DNA of 64,000 nucleotides, from the NCBI GenBank assembly GCA_964561145.1, contig CAZLNZ010000001.1:186001-250000 (forward strand), in the 5' to 3' direction. The stretch is from RUG14300 sp964561145. GTDB taxonomy: Bacteria > Bacillota > Clostridia > Christensenellales > CAG-1252. Below, piece by piece: positions 1-7,342 of the stretch. Under the pieces are notes generated by a model. It was not told the origin of the DNA. It did not search any database and saw only the letters and a program-made list of their open reading frames with translations. The position numbers were made by a program, and so were the translations under genes. Numbering within the stretch: position 1 is the stretch's first letter; each line of letters starts with the position of its first letter.

Positions 1-845
1 ATGCCGGAAAGGGAAATCAGGTCTCTGTTTCGCATAACCGAGAAAAGGAATATCCTCTTCCGGAAGGAGAGAAAATACCTGCCTTTGTGAAAATAGGAAT
101 CTTTACAATGGACTATAAGATAGTAAGTGCTAAACAGGATAAGTTCAGACAGATTAATAGATTTATTCAAATGCTATCCGACATTATTAAGGAGTATAAA
201 GCGGATGATGAAATCTATGTTGTCGATTATTGCTCCGGTAAGAGCTATTTATCTTTTGCGGTATATCATTATCTTGTAAACACCTTAAGGTTAAGGGTTA
301 AAATGACCTGTATTGACTTAAAGGAGGATGTTATCAATAAATGCAGAGAGTTTGCTAGTGAGTGCGGATATGATGGTATGGAGTTTGTTTACGGTGATAT
401 ACGAGACTTTGTGCCCGACAGGCAAATCGATCTGGTTATCTCCTTGCATGCTTGCGATATTGCAACCGATTTCGTATTGTCTGCGGCGGTTAAAAACAAT
501 GCTAAAAAAATACTTTCAGTACCTTGTTGTCAGCACGAACTTAATAAAGGTATGTCCGAGGAATATGCCCCCTTACTTACTCGCTATGGCATTTTGAAAG
601 AAAGACTGTCCGCAATGATAACCGATGCTGTCAGATGTACGCTTTTAGAGCTTAATGATTATAAAGTCGAGCTATTGGAATTTGTAGATATTACTCACAG
701 TCCGAAAAATCTATTGATTAGAGCGAGCCAATGCAAACATTCTAATGCTTATAAACGACTGAAAAGGGCGGAGCTTGATAGTTTACTTCAAGAGGTAGGA
801 TGTGAGCTTACGTCGGTTAAGCTTCTTTATCCGGAATCTCTTTAG
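1..845 (+). CDS. SAM-dependent methyltransferase, Methyltransf_32-like (5' end outside window)
   Basis: Class I methyltransferase of unknown substrate; the family is cytosolic. The reading frame is open from base 3, so the gene enters from upstream. The GTG at 87 is internal: residues before it (YPLPEGEKIPAFVKIGIFT) match the conserved lead-in of this family, so calling 87 the start would cut the protein. Visible signatures are the SAM-binding loop (VVDYCSGKSYLSFAVYHYL), an acidic residue after the second strand (CIDLKEDV), the family hallmark SLHACDIATD, and SVPCCQHEL. I infer the protein is intact at its C-terminus (TAG at 843). Family assignment is from motif recall; the methylated substrate is unknown. 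Confidence 0.85.
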   Translation, partial: AGKGNQVSVSHNREKEYPLPEGEKIPAFVKIGIFTMDYKIVSAKQDKFRQINRFIQMLSDIIKEYKADDEIYVVDYCSGKSYLSFAVYHYLVNTLRLRVKMTCIDLKEDVINKCREFASECGYDGMEFVYGDIRDFVPDRQIDLVISLHACDIATDFVLSAAVKNNAKKILSVPCCQHELNKGMSEEYAPLLTRYGILKERLSAMITDAVRCTLLELNDYKVELLEFVDITHSPKNLLIRASQCKHSNAYKRLKRAELDSLLQEVGCELTSVKLLYPESL

Positions 846-892
846 TAGACGGCAAAAAAGTTGAAGTTTGCAAAAAGATTTTCAGCAAATCA

Positions 893-922
893 TTGACATT
901 ATTTTTTCGTTAAGTTTATAAT
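893..922 (+). promoter_or_regulatory. Sigma-A-type promoter of the DUF2804 gene
   Basis: TTGACA at 893-898, an 18-base spacer, then TATAAT at 917-922. Transcription would begin near 929-930. That leaves the ATG at 939 only about ten bases into the message without a ribosome site, and supports the downstream ATG at 999. Confidence 0.8.
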
Positions 923-998
923 AATAGATACAAGTACAATGATGACATATAATAGCATGGTTACTTGCTATTATGTTTTGGATAAAAGGAGATTCAAT

Positions 999-2039
999 AT
1001 GCAACGTTATGTTACCGAAAAGCAACAATTGCTTGACGAAACAGGGAATATAGCCCTTCCCGGTTATTCAAATGAACTGGTTTGGGATTATAATAGAGAG
1101 AATATAAAAGCCAAAAAATCTCGTATTAAGGAATGGGATTATTATTATATTTCCGATGGGAGATATGCATTATGTCTAACCCTTGCGGATATGGGTTATG
1201 TCGGTGCTAACAGTATATCGGTTATTGATTTTGCAAAGCCTTGGCAAGCTACTAACAGTGACATATTTTTATTTCCGATGGGGAAGGTTAATATGCCAGT
1301 GACAAGCGTGATCGGAAGCTGTTCTAAGAAAGCCAAGAACAGTGAGTTTATTTTTGAGAACGACGGAACAACAAGACGTTTATCCGGCTACTATAATAAT
1401 TATGACAAGAAGGGCAACGATATTGAATTCGATATCACTATCACCGATGCACCGTTAGAGACAATGGTCATAGCCACACCCTTTGATAAGAATAAGTATT
1501 TTTATTACAACCAAAAGATCAATTGTATGACGGCAGAGGGTTGGTTCAAAATCAACAATGAAAAGACCGTTGATTTTGATAGAGAAGATACCCTTGCTAC
1601 CCTTGATTGGGGACGTGGCGTTTGGACCTACGATAATACCTGGTATTGGGGTAGCTTACAGACGACCCTTCCCGACGGAAATAAATTCGGATTCAATTTA
1701 GGTTATGGTTTCGGAAATACCGAGGCTGCAAGTGAAAATATGTTGTTCTATAACGGGACCTCTCACAAACTAGATAACGTTGATTTCGGTATCCCCGGGG
1801 ATCGAGAGGGTAAACCTCGTTATATGGACGAATGGCACTTCACCTCTTCCGATTCAAGATTAGACCTTCGTTTTGTGCCTGTAATTGATCGTTACGAACC
1901 CTTTGACCTTAAGGTTATGTGCATGATACCTCATCAAGTGTTCGGTCATTTTTACGGTACTTGCGTTCTAGATGACGGCAAGGTTATCGAGCTTAACGGA
2001 CAACTCGGCTTTGCAGAAAAGGTTCATAATAAGTGGTGA
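999..2039 (+). CDS. DUF2804 family protein
   Basis: 346-residue protein of the DUF2804 family, whose biochemical role is not established. The diagnostic stretch is LDWGRGVWTYDNTWYWGS (about residues 204-221), followed by GNKFGFNLGYGFG and a C-terminal GHFYGTCVLDDG, all typical of the family. No signal peptide or membrane segment is visible. The frame opens 20 codons earlier at 939, but AAAAGGAG at 984-991 lies seven bases before the ATG at 999, and residues from MQRYVTEKQQLLDETGNI fit the family N-terminus. It is monocistronic, with its own promoter at 893-922. Length agrees with the family. Confidence 0.88.
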   Translation: MQRYVTEKQQLLDETGNIALPGYSNELVWDYNRENIKAKKSRIKEWDYYYISDGRYALCLTLADMGYVGANSISVIDFAKPWQATNSDIFLFPMGKVNMPVTSVIGSCSKKAKNSEFIFENDGTTRRLSGYYNNYDKKGNDIEFDITITDAPLETMVIATPFDKNKYFYYNQKINCMTAEGWFKINNEKTVDFDREDTLATLDWGRGVWTYDNTWYWGSLQTTLPDGNKFGFNLGYGFGNTEAASENMLFYNGTSHKLDNVDFGIPGDREGKPRYMDEWHFTSSDSRLDLRFVPVIDRYEPFDLKVMCMIPHQVFGHFYGTCVLDDGKVIELNGQLGFAEKVHNKW

Positions 2040-2074
2040 TATAAGAAAAAGATAACACTTTCTCAATCATTATG

Positions 2075-2104
2075 TTGACATTGTTTGGTCAAATAAGCTA
2101 TCAA
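2075..2104 (+). promoter_or_regulatory. Probable promoter of the GIY-YIG-type gene
   Basis: TTGACA at 2075-2080, an 18-base spacer, and an imperfect -10 TATCAA at 2099-2104. The -35 box is perfect; the -10 assignment is less certain. Confidence 0.5.
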
Positions 2105-2123
2105 ACAGACACGGAGGACAAAA

Positions 2124-2780
2124 ATGGACAGTAAAGGCGTGATTTACATACTAACCAATCCATCGTTTCCTCAATTTGTCAAAATTGGTTATGCGGACAA
2201 TGTTGAAGAAAGAGTTGAAATTCTTAATAGAAATCCGGGTTTGCCTTATTCCTTTAGGATTTATGCGACATACGAAGTTAACGAAAGATTAGAAGACTTG
2301 AAAATTTATCGTATTATTGATACGTTGAATCCGACATTGAGATGTCAAGAGGAAGTGAATGGTAAATCGAGGGTGCGTGAATTCTTTGCGATGTCTGCCG
2401 AAACGGCATACAATATCTTTGAAGCAATGGCGGAGATAAGCGGAACGTGTGATAGACTTCATTTGTGGTCTGCTAATGCTGAACAAAAAGCAGAAGAGGA
2501 AAATGCGGAAGAAGTAAGAGAGTTGAAAAACAACAGACACTATTTCAAAGAAATTACTTTTTATTCGAGTTTGACCGGCAAAACCTATGACTCTAAGCCG
2601 AATTCCGATGGATCACTTGGAATTTATGAACACGATACAGGAGTGGAGGTTGTTAGTTTTTCAAATCCCTCAAAGAAACAGATCGTTAGAACGGCATTAA
2701 TTGATCTGGGTGAAGACGGAGATAATTCAAAAACGCTTTACCAACTGATGCATCAACTTGAAAAAGTTGTACTTAAATAA
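2124..2780 (+). CDS. GIY-YIG / T5orf172-type domain protein
   Basis: 218 residues. The first ~95 resemble the T5orf172/MUG113 branch of GIY-YIG nucleases: GVIYILTNPSFPQFVKIGYADNVEERVEILN gives the two short strand motifs and the conserved K-I-G plus a following Arg. The middle (about 115-145) is Glu/Lys-rich and probably helical. The C-terminal ~75 residues are a small unknown domain (SLTGKTYDSKPNSDGSLGIYEHDTGVEV...). Family members are cytosolic and often occur alone or beside mobile elements; a DNA-binding or nuclease role is inference only. The start is fixed by GGAGG at 2113-2117, six bases before ATG. It has its own promoter and ends before a strong terminator (2837-2876). Confidence 0.75.
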   Translation: MDSKGVIYILTNPSFPQFVKIGYADNVEERVEILNRNPGLPYSFRIYATYEVNERLEDLKIYRIIDTLNPTLRCQEEVNGKSRVREFFAMSAETAYNIFEAMAEISGTCDRLHLWSANAEQKAEEENAEEVRELKNNRHYFKEITFYSSLTGKTYDSKPNSDGSLGIYEHDTGVEVVSFSNPSKKQIVRTALIDLGEDGDNSKTLYQLMHQLEKVVLK

Positions 2781-2836
2781 GGGCTCAATGTCCGATGTTG
2801 GGACGGAGATATTTTAACTTAATCACAATTAATTCA

Positions 2837-2876
2837 AATCTCTTTAGTTAATTCTTTTAACTAGAGAGATTTTTTT
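2837..2876 (+). terminator. Intrinsic terminator after the GIY-YIG gene
   Basis: 15-bp stem (2837-2851 with 2857-2871, one T-G wobble), five-base loop, T-run to 2876. It overlaps the last codon of the transposase remnant on the other strand. Confidence 0.85.
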
Positions 2877-3350
2877 AACATAAATGCAAGATTCTATTTC
2901 TAAACCTTGGATAATTTCAATAGCCATATTCGATCCTTTAGATTCCTCTATCGCTATTACCTCCGGCAACTTATATAGTTTATATCTCAGCAAATCGCAA
3001 ATTCTGACTACGGTATTTACACTTACACCATATCTTTCGGCTACTTGTTTGAATGTTACCGGTTTTTTAAATTCCCGTAGAATATTCTCGTAGACTCTTT
3101 GCGTTAAATGATGATATTTGGGCAAAAAAGAATACTTTTCAAAGAATCTTTTACCACATTCGCAACGATACCGTCTTTTCTTTAACAATATATGAACTTG
3201 CTTATTTCTATATGGCAAGTCGCGTATATCCTGAATTCGATAATCGTGAATTCGCTTTGTTTTCTTTTCACAGCAAGGGCAATTAGGATAAACAGGATTG
3301 TTTGATGCAAGAATGTTAATTCTACTACACTTTATTTGTAAATTCCCAAA
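2844..3350 (-). pseudogene. ISL3-family transposase remnant
   Basis: The open frame from 3350 down to 2844 keeps only the N-terminal middle of an ISL3 transposase. It has a zinc-ribbon CPCCEKKTKRIHDYRIQ, the DLPYRNKQVHILLKKRRY segment with a CECGKRFFEKY second half, and a helix-turn-helix (VTFKQVAERYGVSVNTVVR). A TAG stands directly upstream of the frame, and the first ~40 residues of a normal ISL3 transposase are absent. The expected 'IDEFKGN' entry to the catalytic DDE domain is degraded to IEESKGSNM, after which the sequence no longer resembles the family and stops. All three catalytic acids are therefore lost. It is a dead fragment truncated at both ends; a shorter ORF from the TTG at 3218 is only part of it. 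Confidence 0.85.
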
Positions 3351-3395
3351 CTAAATGCAACTCTAAATTGCACTGTTGCATTTACTTTGGGAATT
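3341..3395. repeat. 21-bp inverted repeat abutting the transposase remnant
   Basis: Arms 3341-3361 and 3375-3395 pair over 21 bases with a single mismatch around a 13-base loop. It overlaps the 5' edge of the ISL3 remnant frame. It could be a hairpin that shields a transposase from outside transcription, or a small non-autonomous element. It has no T-run close enough to be a clean terminator (T7 at 3413-3419). Confidence 0.75.
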
Positions 3396-3454
3396 CACTG
3401 AATTTACATAAATTTTTTTGAGACACAAATTAATGTTGACAAATTGATATTTAT

Positions 3455-3487
3455 TGGCTAATCTAAAGTCGAACTTTAGATTAGCCA
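3455..3487. repeat. Perfect 15-bp inverted repeat before the LRR remnant
   Basis: Arms 3455-3469 and 3473-3487 match perfectly, with a CGA loop. TTGACA lies just upstream at 3436-3441, and the hairpin covers where a -10 box and start of transcription would fall. An AGGAAGG ribosome-site-like sequence and ATG (3503) follow. It may be an operator or a 5' leader hairpin left from a once-regulated gene. Confidence 0.7.
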
Positions 3488-3502
3488 TAGGAAGGTTCGT
3501 TT

Positions 3503-3822
3503 ATGTTTATAAAACCAAGTATTGAAGATGTTGTCAGGCGTATAGCGTAACCAGCATTGGCTCTTACACATTCTCTTATTGTTTAAGTCTTACAAGCATA
3601 ACTATTAACGACAGTATAACTAGTATTGGTAAATATGCATTTTATCAATGTAGAAACTTGGAGGAAATAATCTTTGAATATTCTGATAATTGGTATTATA
3701 CTTCAAGTAGGGATGATTGGGAAAATAAACAAAATGGAACCCTTTTTGACTTTAGCGATCCTTCCTCCAATGCTGAACTGCTAACCGGAAGTTACGGAGA
3801 TTATTATTGGTACAATCTATAG
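3503..3822 (+). pseudogene. BspA-like leucine-rich-repeat (LRR_5) protein remnant
   Basis: An ATG at 3503 opens a 15-codon peptide (MFIKPSIEDVVRRIA, TAA). In another frame, from 3547 to TAG at 3820-3822, the sequence reads as the end of a BspA-type LRR protein: VTSIGSYTFSYCLSLTSI, then SITSIGKYAFYQCRNLEEI, then an acidic/aromatic tail. Two near-complete LRR_5 repeats are recognisable. Intact BspA-like proteins are exported and have many repeats. Here most repeats are missing and the start is out of frame, so this is a deletion remnant. It has a terminator right after it (3843-3874). Confidence 0.75.
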
Positions 3823-3842
3823 CATTAATTCATCAATTGGAC

Positions 3843-3874
3843 ATTGCACCGTCTTTGCGGTGCAATTTTTTTTT
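3843..3874 (+). terminator. Intrinsic terminator after the LRR remnant
   Basis: 9-bp stem ATTGCACCG/CGGTGCAAT (3843-3851, 3858-3866) with a TCTTTG loop, followed by T9. Confidence 0.9.
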
Positions 3875-3968
3875 GTCCGATGATACTATTGTAACGTATT
3901 TACAAATCTATAACAAAAACATTACAAAAATTGAAAGTCAAATTAACTTCTTGGCAATATTGACAAGG

Positions 3969-3974
3969 TATAAT
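3969..3974 (+). promoter_or_regulatory. Candidate -10 box of the small membrane protein
   Basis: Perfect TATAAT, about 30 bases before the ATG at 4005. I see no good -35 at standard spacing. Confidence 0.4.
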
Positions 3975-4004
3975 AGTCGTGTAAGACAAAAAGGAGGTTT
4001 CGCA

Positions 4005-4355
4005 ATGAAACAAGAAGTTATCATAAAAAACATTCGTAACGGTTATGAAAACAAAGAACCCAGTAAAATAGATGAGCTTAAAGCCTTGGATAAAAAGGTC
4101 CGCCGTCCTGTGAATATATTAGCATATGTGTTTGGATGTATAAGCGCTCTTATTTTTGGTACGGGCATGTGCTTATCGATGAAAGTAATTGGAGCAAACC
4201 TTAACATTGCAATTGGTATTGTGATTGGAGTAGTAGGAATTGCATTATGTATTTCAAATTATTTTCTTTATAAAGTATTTTTAAAGAAAAGAAAGGATAT
4301 ATATTCAAGTGCTATTTTGGCTTTGTGTGATGAAGCCTCATCGAACATAGAATAA
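4005..4355 (+). CDS. Small two-helix membrane protein of unknown function
   Basis: 116 residues. N-terminal ~36 residues are charged (KALDKKVRRPVNILAY), followed by two hydrophobic segments at about 37-58 and 68-90, then a Lys-rich cytosolic tail. Close relatives in Firmicutes (recalled by the pattern LDKKVRRPxNxxAYxFG) are often labelled 'dihydropteridine reductase', but nothing here looks like a reductase fold or nucleotide site, so I do not use that name. The frame is open upstream to 3807, but AAGGAGG at 3991-3997 places the start at ATG 4005. Convergent with the calcium ATPase, sharing two terminator hairpins. Confidence 0.8.
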   Translation: MKQEVIIKNIRNGYENKEPSKIDELKALDKKVRRPVNILAYVFGCISALIFGTGMCLSMKVIGANLNIAIGIVIGVVGIALCISNYFLYKVFLKKRKDIYSSAILALCDEASSNIE

Positions 4356-4390
4356 GCATAACATTTCTCTCCTAATATATAAGATAAATT

Positions 4391-4424
4391 AAAAGGTCGG
4401 CTTATGAAAATAGGCTGACCTTTT
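4391..4424. terminator. Bidirectional terminator between convergent genes
   Basis: 15-bp stem (4391-4405 with 4410-4424, two G-T wobbles) closed by a GAAA tetraloop. The A-rich and T-rich ends give U-runs on both strands. Confidence 0.8.
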
Positions 4425-4434
4425 AATATTAGTA

Positions 4435-4460
4435 AATCCTCACAGCGGAGGATTCTTTTT
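4435..4460 (+). terminator. Second terminator-like hairpin
   Basis: AATCCTC (4435-4441) pairs with GAGGATT (4448-4454), followed by CTTTTT. Confidence 0.6.
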
Positions 4461-4518
4461 GTTACTGTATGGTTGTTTTGTATTGAAGTTATAGTTGTCT
4501 TTGTTTGATAATTTGAAT

Positions 4519-7206
4519 CTATAGTTTTACATGCTCGACGTCAACACCCTTTCTTTTGCGGTAACGGATGGAAATAGCTTTTCGAATAAGGTCTACCGGT
4601 ATAATGGTAAGGGATAGACCGAACACAATTAACCATTGAACTATGTTTAAACCTGTGCATTGGAAAATTGTTCCGCCAAATTGAGTGAGCAATACTTGCA
4701 CAATAAATATAATTCCCATGCAGAGAAGGAAGCCTTTGTTTTTCAAAATGTTGTCAAATAGGTTAAAACTATCTGTTCTTGCATTAAAGGAGTTGAAAAC
4801 TGCTGCAAGAATAAAGAACGTGAAGAATGCGGTGTGAGAAACCGAGATACCCTCTTCGAGAGGGAAAAGTTTTGCAAACGCGGGGACGTACTTCGAGAGA
4901 AGAAGAAGTGTTAATCCGACTATGGAAATCCAAACCGAATCGGTGATGATTTGTCCCCACATGTTGTGGTTAACAATATTTCCGTCTCTACGCTTAGGCT
5001 TGTCAAGCATATACCGCTCAAGCGAAGGTTCTCCGCCAAATGCAAGGGCAGCGAGTGTATCCATAACAAGGTTAACCCATAGTATTTGTATTATTGTCAG
5101 CGGTTCATCGATTCCAAGGAAAGGAGAAATGAAGGAAATAAGTACAGCTGCAATATTGATGGTTAACTGGAATATTATAAACTTTCTAATATTCAAATAG
5201 ATTGTTCTACCGTAAAGTACAGCTTTGGCGATGGTGGAGAAGTTGTCGTCGAGGATAACAATGTCGCTTGCTTCCTTTGCAACCTCGGTTCCTCCGCCCA
5301 TTCCGAAGCCTACATCGGCTTTTTTAAGGGCGGGCGAGTCATTCACACCATCTCCGGTCATTCCCACTACTAATCCTTTGTTTTTGGCTATTTCGACGAG
5401 TCTGCTCTTGTCGGAGGGCAATGCTCTTGCGATGACCCTTATATTCTCAAGCACGTTTGAGATTTCCTCATCTGACATCTTGCCCAATTCATCGGAGGTG
5501 AAAACGAGGTCGTTTTCACTTTTTATAATACCGGCTTCTTTGGCTATGGCAACTGCGGTTTCCTTTCGGTCTCCGGTGATCATAACAACTTGTATACCTG
5601 CATCTTGAACTTGTTTAATTGCCGTAACAGATTCGGGTCTAACTTCATCCCTGATTCCAATGAAGCCGATTAGCGTGAAATTTTCACCCTGTAGTTCACC
5701 CTCAACAATTTGATTGCCATCACAGCTTGCAAACATAAGGACTCTCATTGCCCTTGAGGCAAGTTCGTTTATTTTTTGATTTATCTTATCTAATTGGATA
5801 TCCTGAATTTCACCATTATCATCTATGTATTTTTTACAGCGAGGTAAAAGCTTTTCCGGTGCTCCCTTTATATAGGTTTTTCCATCGGAAAGATATGCTA
5901 CGGAGTATTTATTTGCACTATCGAAGGGGATACTCTCAATGACTTTAAAATCCTCGGATTTCTCATGTATGAAAAAATTCACCAACGCTCTTTCGGTGGT
6001 GTTTCCGCCCATTGCTTGGATTTCGTCCGATGAACCCGAAATGATGGTAGAGGTGTTGTATAATACGTTGCGGAGAAGCGGTGTTTTGATATGCTTAGGG
6101 AGTACATCTGCGGCTGATTCGTTACAATCACCCCCGAAAGCCGTTACTACCTCCAGCTTTCCTTTTGTTATCGTACCTGTTTTATCGCTGAATAGGATAT
6201 TAAGACTCCCGGCGGTTTCTATTCCTACAATTTTTCTTACAAGAACATTGTCTTTGAGCATTTTTCCCATGTTGAGTGCCGATACCAGAGCAATCATTAG
6301 AGGTAATCCTTCGGGAACCGCCATTACTATTATGATTACGGCAAGCATTATTGCCTCAACACAATCGCCAACGATAACGCCCCAATTGTCGGCTGAGAAA
6401 TATGCGGCAATCTCTACGGCGTTGAAATTGTTTTCAAGGAAGAATTTAAGAAAAAGATAAGCAACAGCAATTGCAATGCCGCCGATGTAACCGAAACGAC
6501 TTATCGATTTTGCAAGCTTTCCGAGTTTAACATTAAGTGGAGAGGGACGTTCATCATTTTCTTGAAGTTCTTTTGCGATTTTTCCGTAAACCGACTTATC
6601 TCCGACAACGGCAACCCTCATGATTCCGTTTCCGCCGACAACGGTAGAGCCTCTAAAGAGTTTGTGTTTATCTAAAAAGTCCAAGTCACCGTCGAAAGAG
6701 ATATTTTCTTCGGTGGCAAATTTTTTTGCTTCTTTACTTTCACCGTTTAAAGCGGATTGGTCTAGAGAAAGACTACCTTGTATCAAGACACCGTCCGCAG
6801 GAAGTTTATCTCCTGTTTGTAGAAGAACACAATCACCGACAACAAGGTCATCAATACTAACCTCGACCAGTTTATCGTTTCTATATACCTTGCATTTGAT
6901 TTTCGATGCTTCTTCTTGAAGCTTGCGGAAAGCATTTTCGTTTTTATATTCTGAAAAAGTGGATACAAGTGTTGCTAGCAGAACTGCAATCGCAATTCCT
7001 ACGGGCTCATACCATTCAGCTGCTCCGAAACAAACTATTACGATATTGATAGCCAAAGCAACACATAGAATGATAATCATCGGGTTTTTAAAGTTATTGA
7101 GAAGCTTTTTAAAAAAGCCATCACCTTTAACTTCGGTTAATTTATTAGAACCATACTTTTCCAAGGATTCTTGGACTTCATGGTTTGTTAATCCCAATTT
7201 ACTCAT
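4519..7206 (-). CDS. P-type ATPase, P2B-like calcium-transporting
   Basis: 895-residue cation pump of the cell membrane, couples ATP hydrolysis to ion (most likely Ca2+) export. Seen: actuator loop LNGESKEAKK; phosphorylation motif DKTGT with the acceptor Asp at about residue 341; KGAPE nucleotide-domain motif; TGDRKETA; hinge motif TGDGVNDSPALKKADVGFGM starting near residue 617; C-terminal membrane block of about six helices. The M4 motif is AVPEGLPL followed by LVRKIVGIETAGS, the form found in P2B (plasma-membrane-type) calcium pumps. Length is normal; no calmodulin-like tail is expected in bacteria. Start fixed by AAAGGAG about eight bases before ATG. It has its own promoter (7273-7301). 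Substrate is inferred from the family, not proven. Confidence 0.92.
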   Translation of the reverse strand: MSKLGLTNHEVQESLEKYGSNKLTEVKGDGFFKKLLNNFKNPMIIILCVALAINIVIVCFGAAEWYEPVGIAIAVLLATLVSTFSEYKNENAFRKLQEEASKIKCKVYRNDKLVEVSIDDLVVGDCVLLQTGDKLPADGVLIQGSLSLDQSALNGESKEAKKFATEENISFDGDLDFLDKHKLFRGSTVVGGNGIMRVAVVGDKSVYGKIAKELQENDERPSPLNVKLGKLAKSISRFGYIGGIAIAVAYLFLKFFLENNFNAVEIAAYFSADNWGVIVGDCVEAIMLAVIIIVMAVPEGLPLMIALVSALNMGKMLKDNVLVRKIVGIETAGSLNILFSDKTGTITKGKLEVVTAFGGDCNESAADVLPKHIKTPLLRNVLYNTSTIISGSSDEIQAMGGNTTERALVNFFIHEKSEDFKVIESIPFDSANKYSVAYLSDGKTYIKGAPEKLLPRCKKYIDDNGEIQDIQLDKINQKINELASRAMRVLMFASCDGNQIVEGELQGENFTLIGFIGIRDEVRPESVTAIKQVQDAGIQVVMITGDRKETAVAIAKEAGIIKSENDLVFTSDELGKMSDEEISNVLENIRVIARALPSDKSRLVEIAKNKGLVVGMTGDGVNDSPALKKADVGFGMGGGTEVAKEASDIVILDDNFSTIAKAVLYGRTIYLNIRKFIIFQLTINIAAVLISFISPFLGIDEPLTIIQILWVNLVMDTLAALAFGGEPSLERYMLDKPKRRDGNIVNHNMWGQIITDSVWISIVGLTLLLLSKYVPAFAKLFPLEEGISVSHTAFFTFFILAAVFNSFNARTDSFNLFDNILKNKGFLLCMGIIFIVQVLLTQFGGTIFQCTGLNIVQWLIVFGLSLTIIPVDLIRKAISIRYRKRKGVDVEHVKL

Positions 7207-7224
7207 TAGATTACTCCTTTTTCA

Positions 7225-7258
7225 TACAAAAGGACAGATGTGTAACCCGTCCCTTTAT
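7225..7258 (-). promoter_or_regulatory. Hairpin in the ATPase 5' leader
   Basis: On the minus strand AAAGGGAC pairs with GTCCTTTT across a ~13-base loop, just before the ribosome site. It is small and matches no riboswitch class that I recognise. Confidence 0.35.
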
Positions 7259-7272
7259 CAATTGCGTTGTTA

Positions 7273-7301
7273 ATTATATATGATATATGTAAACAAGTCA
7301 A
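7273..7301 (-). promoter_or_regulatory. Promoter of the calcium ATPase gene
   Basis: On the minus strand TTGACT (7301-7296), 17-base spacer, TATAAT (7278-7273). Confidence 0.8.
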
Positions 7302-7342
7302 TTTGTTATACATTATATTAAATTAATCGGGTTAAATGTACA

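Noticed and set aside
4005..4355. Dihydropteridine reductase
   Set aside because: The label is common on relatives but the protein is just two membrane helices with charged ends; no reductase features.
7225..7258. Riboswitch upstream of the calcium ATPase
   Set aside because: Only one short stem; I could not match the conserved core of any known class, including the yybP-ykoY type.
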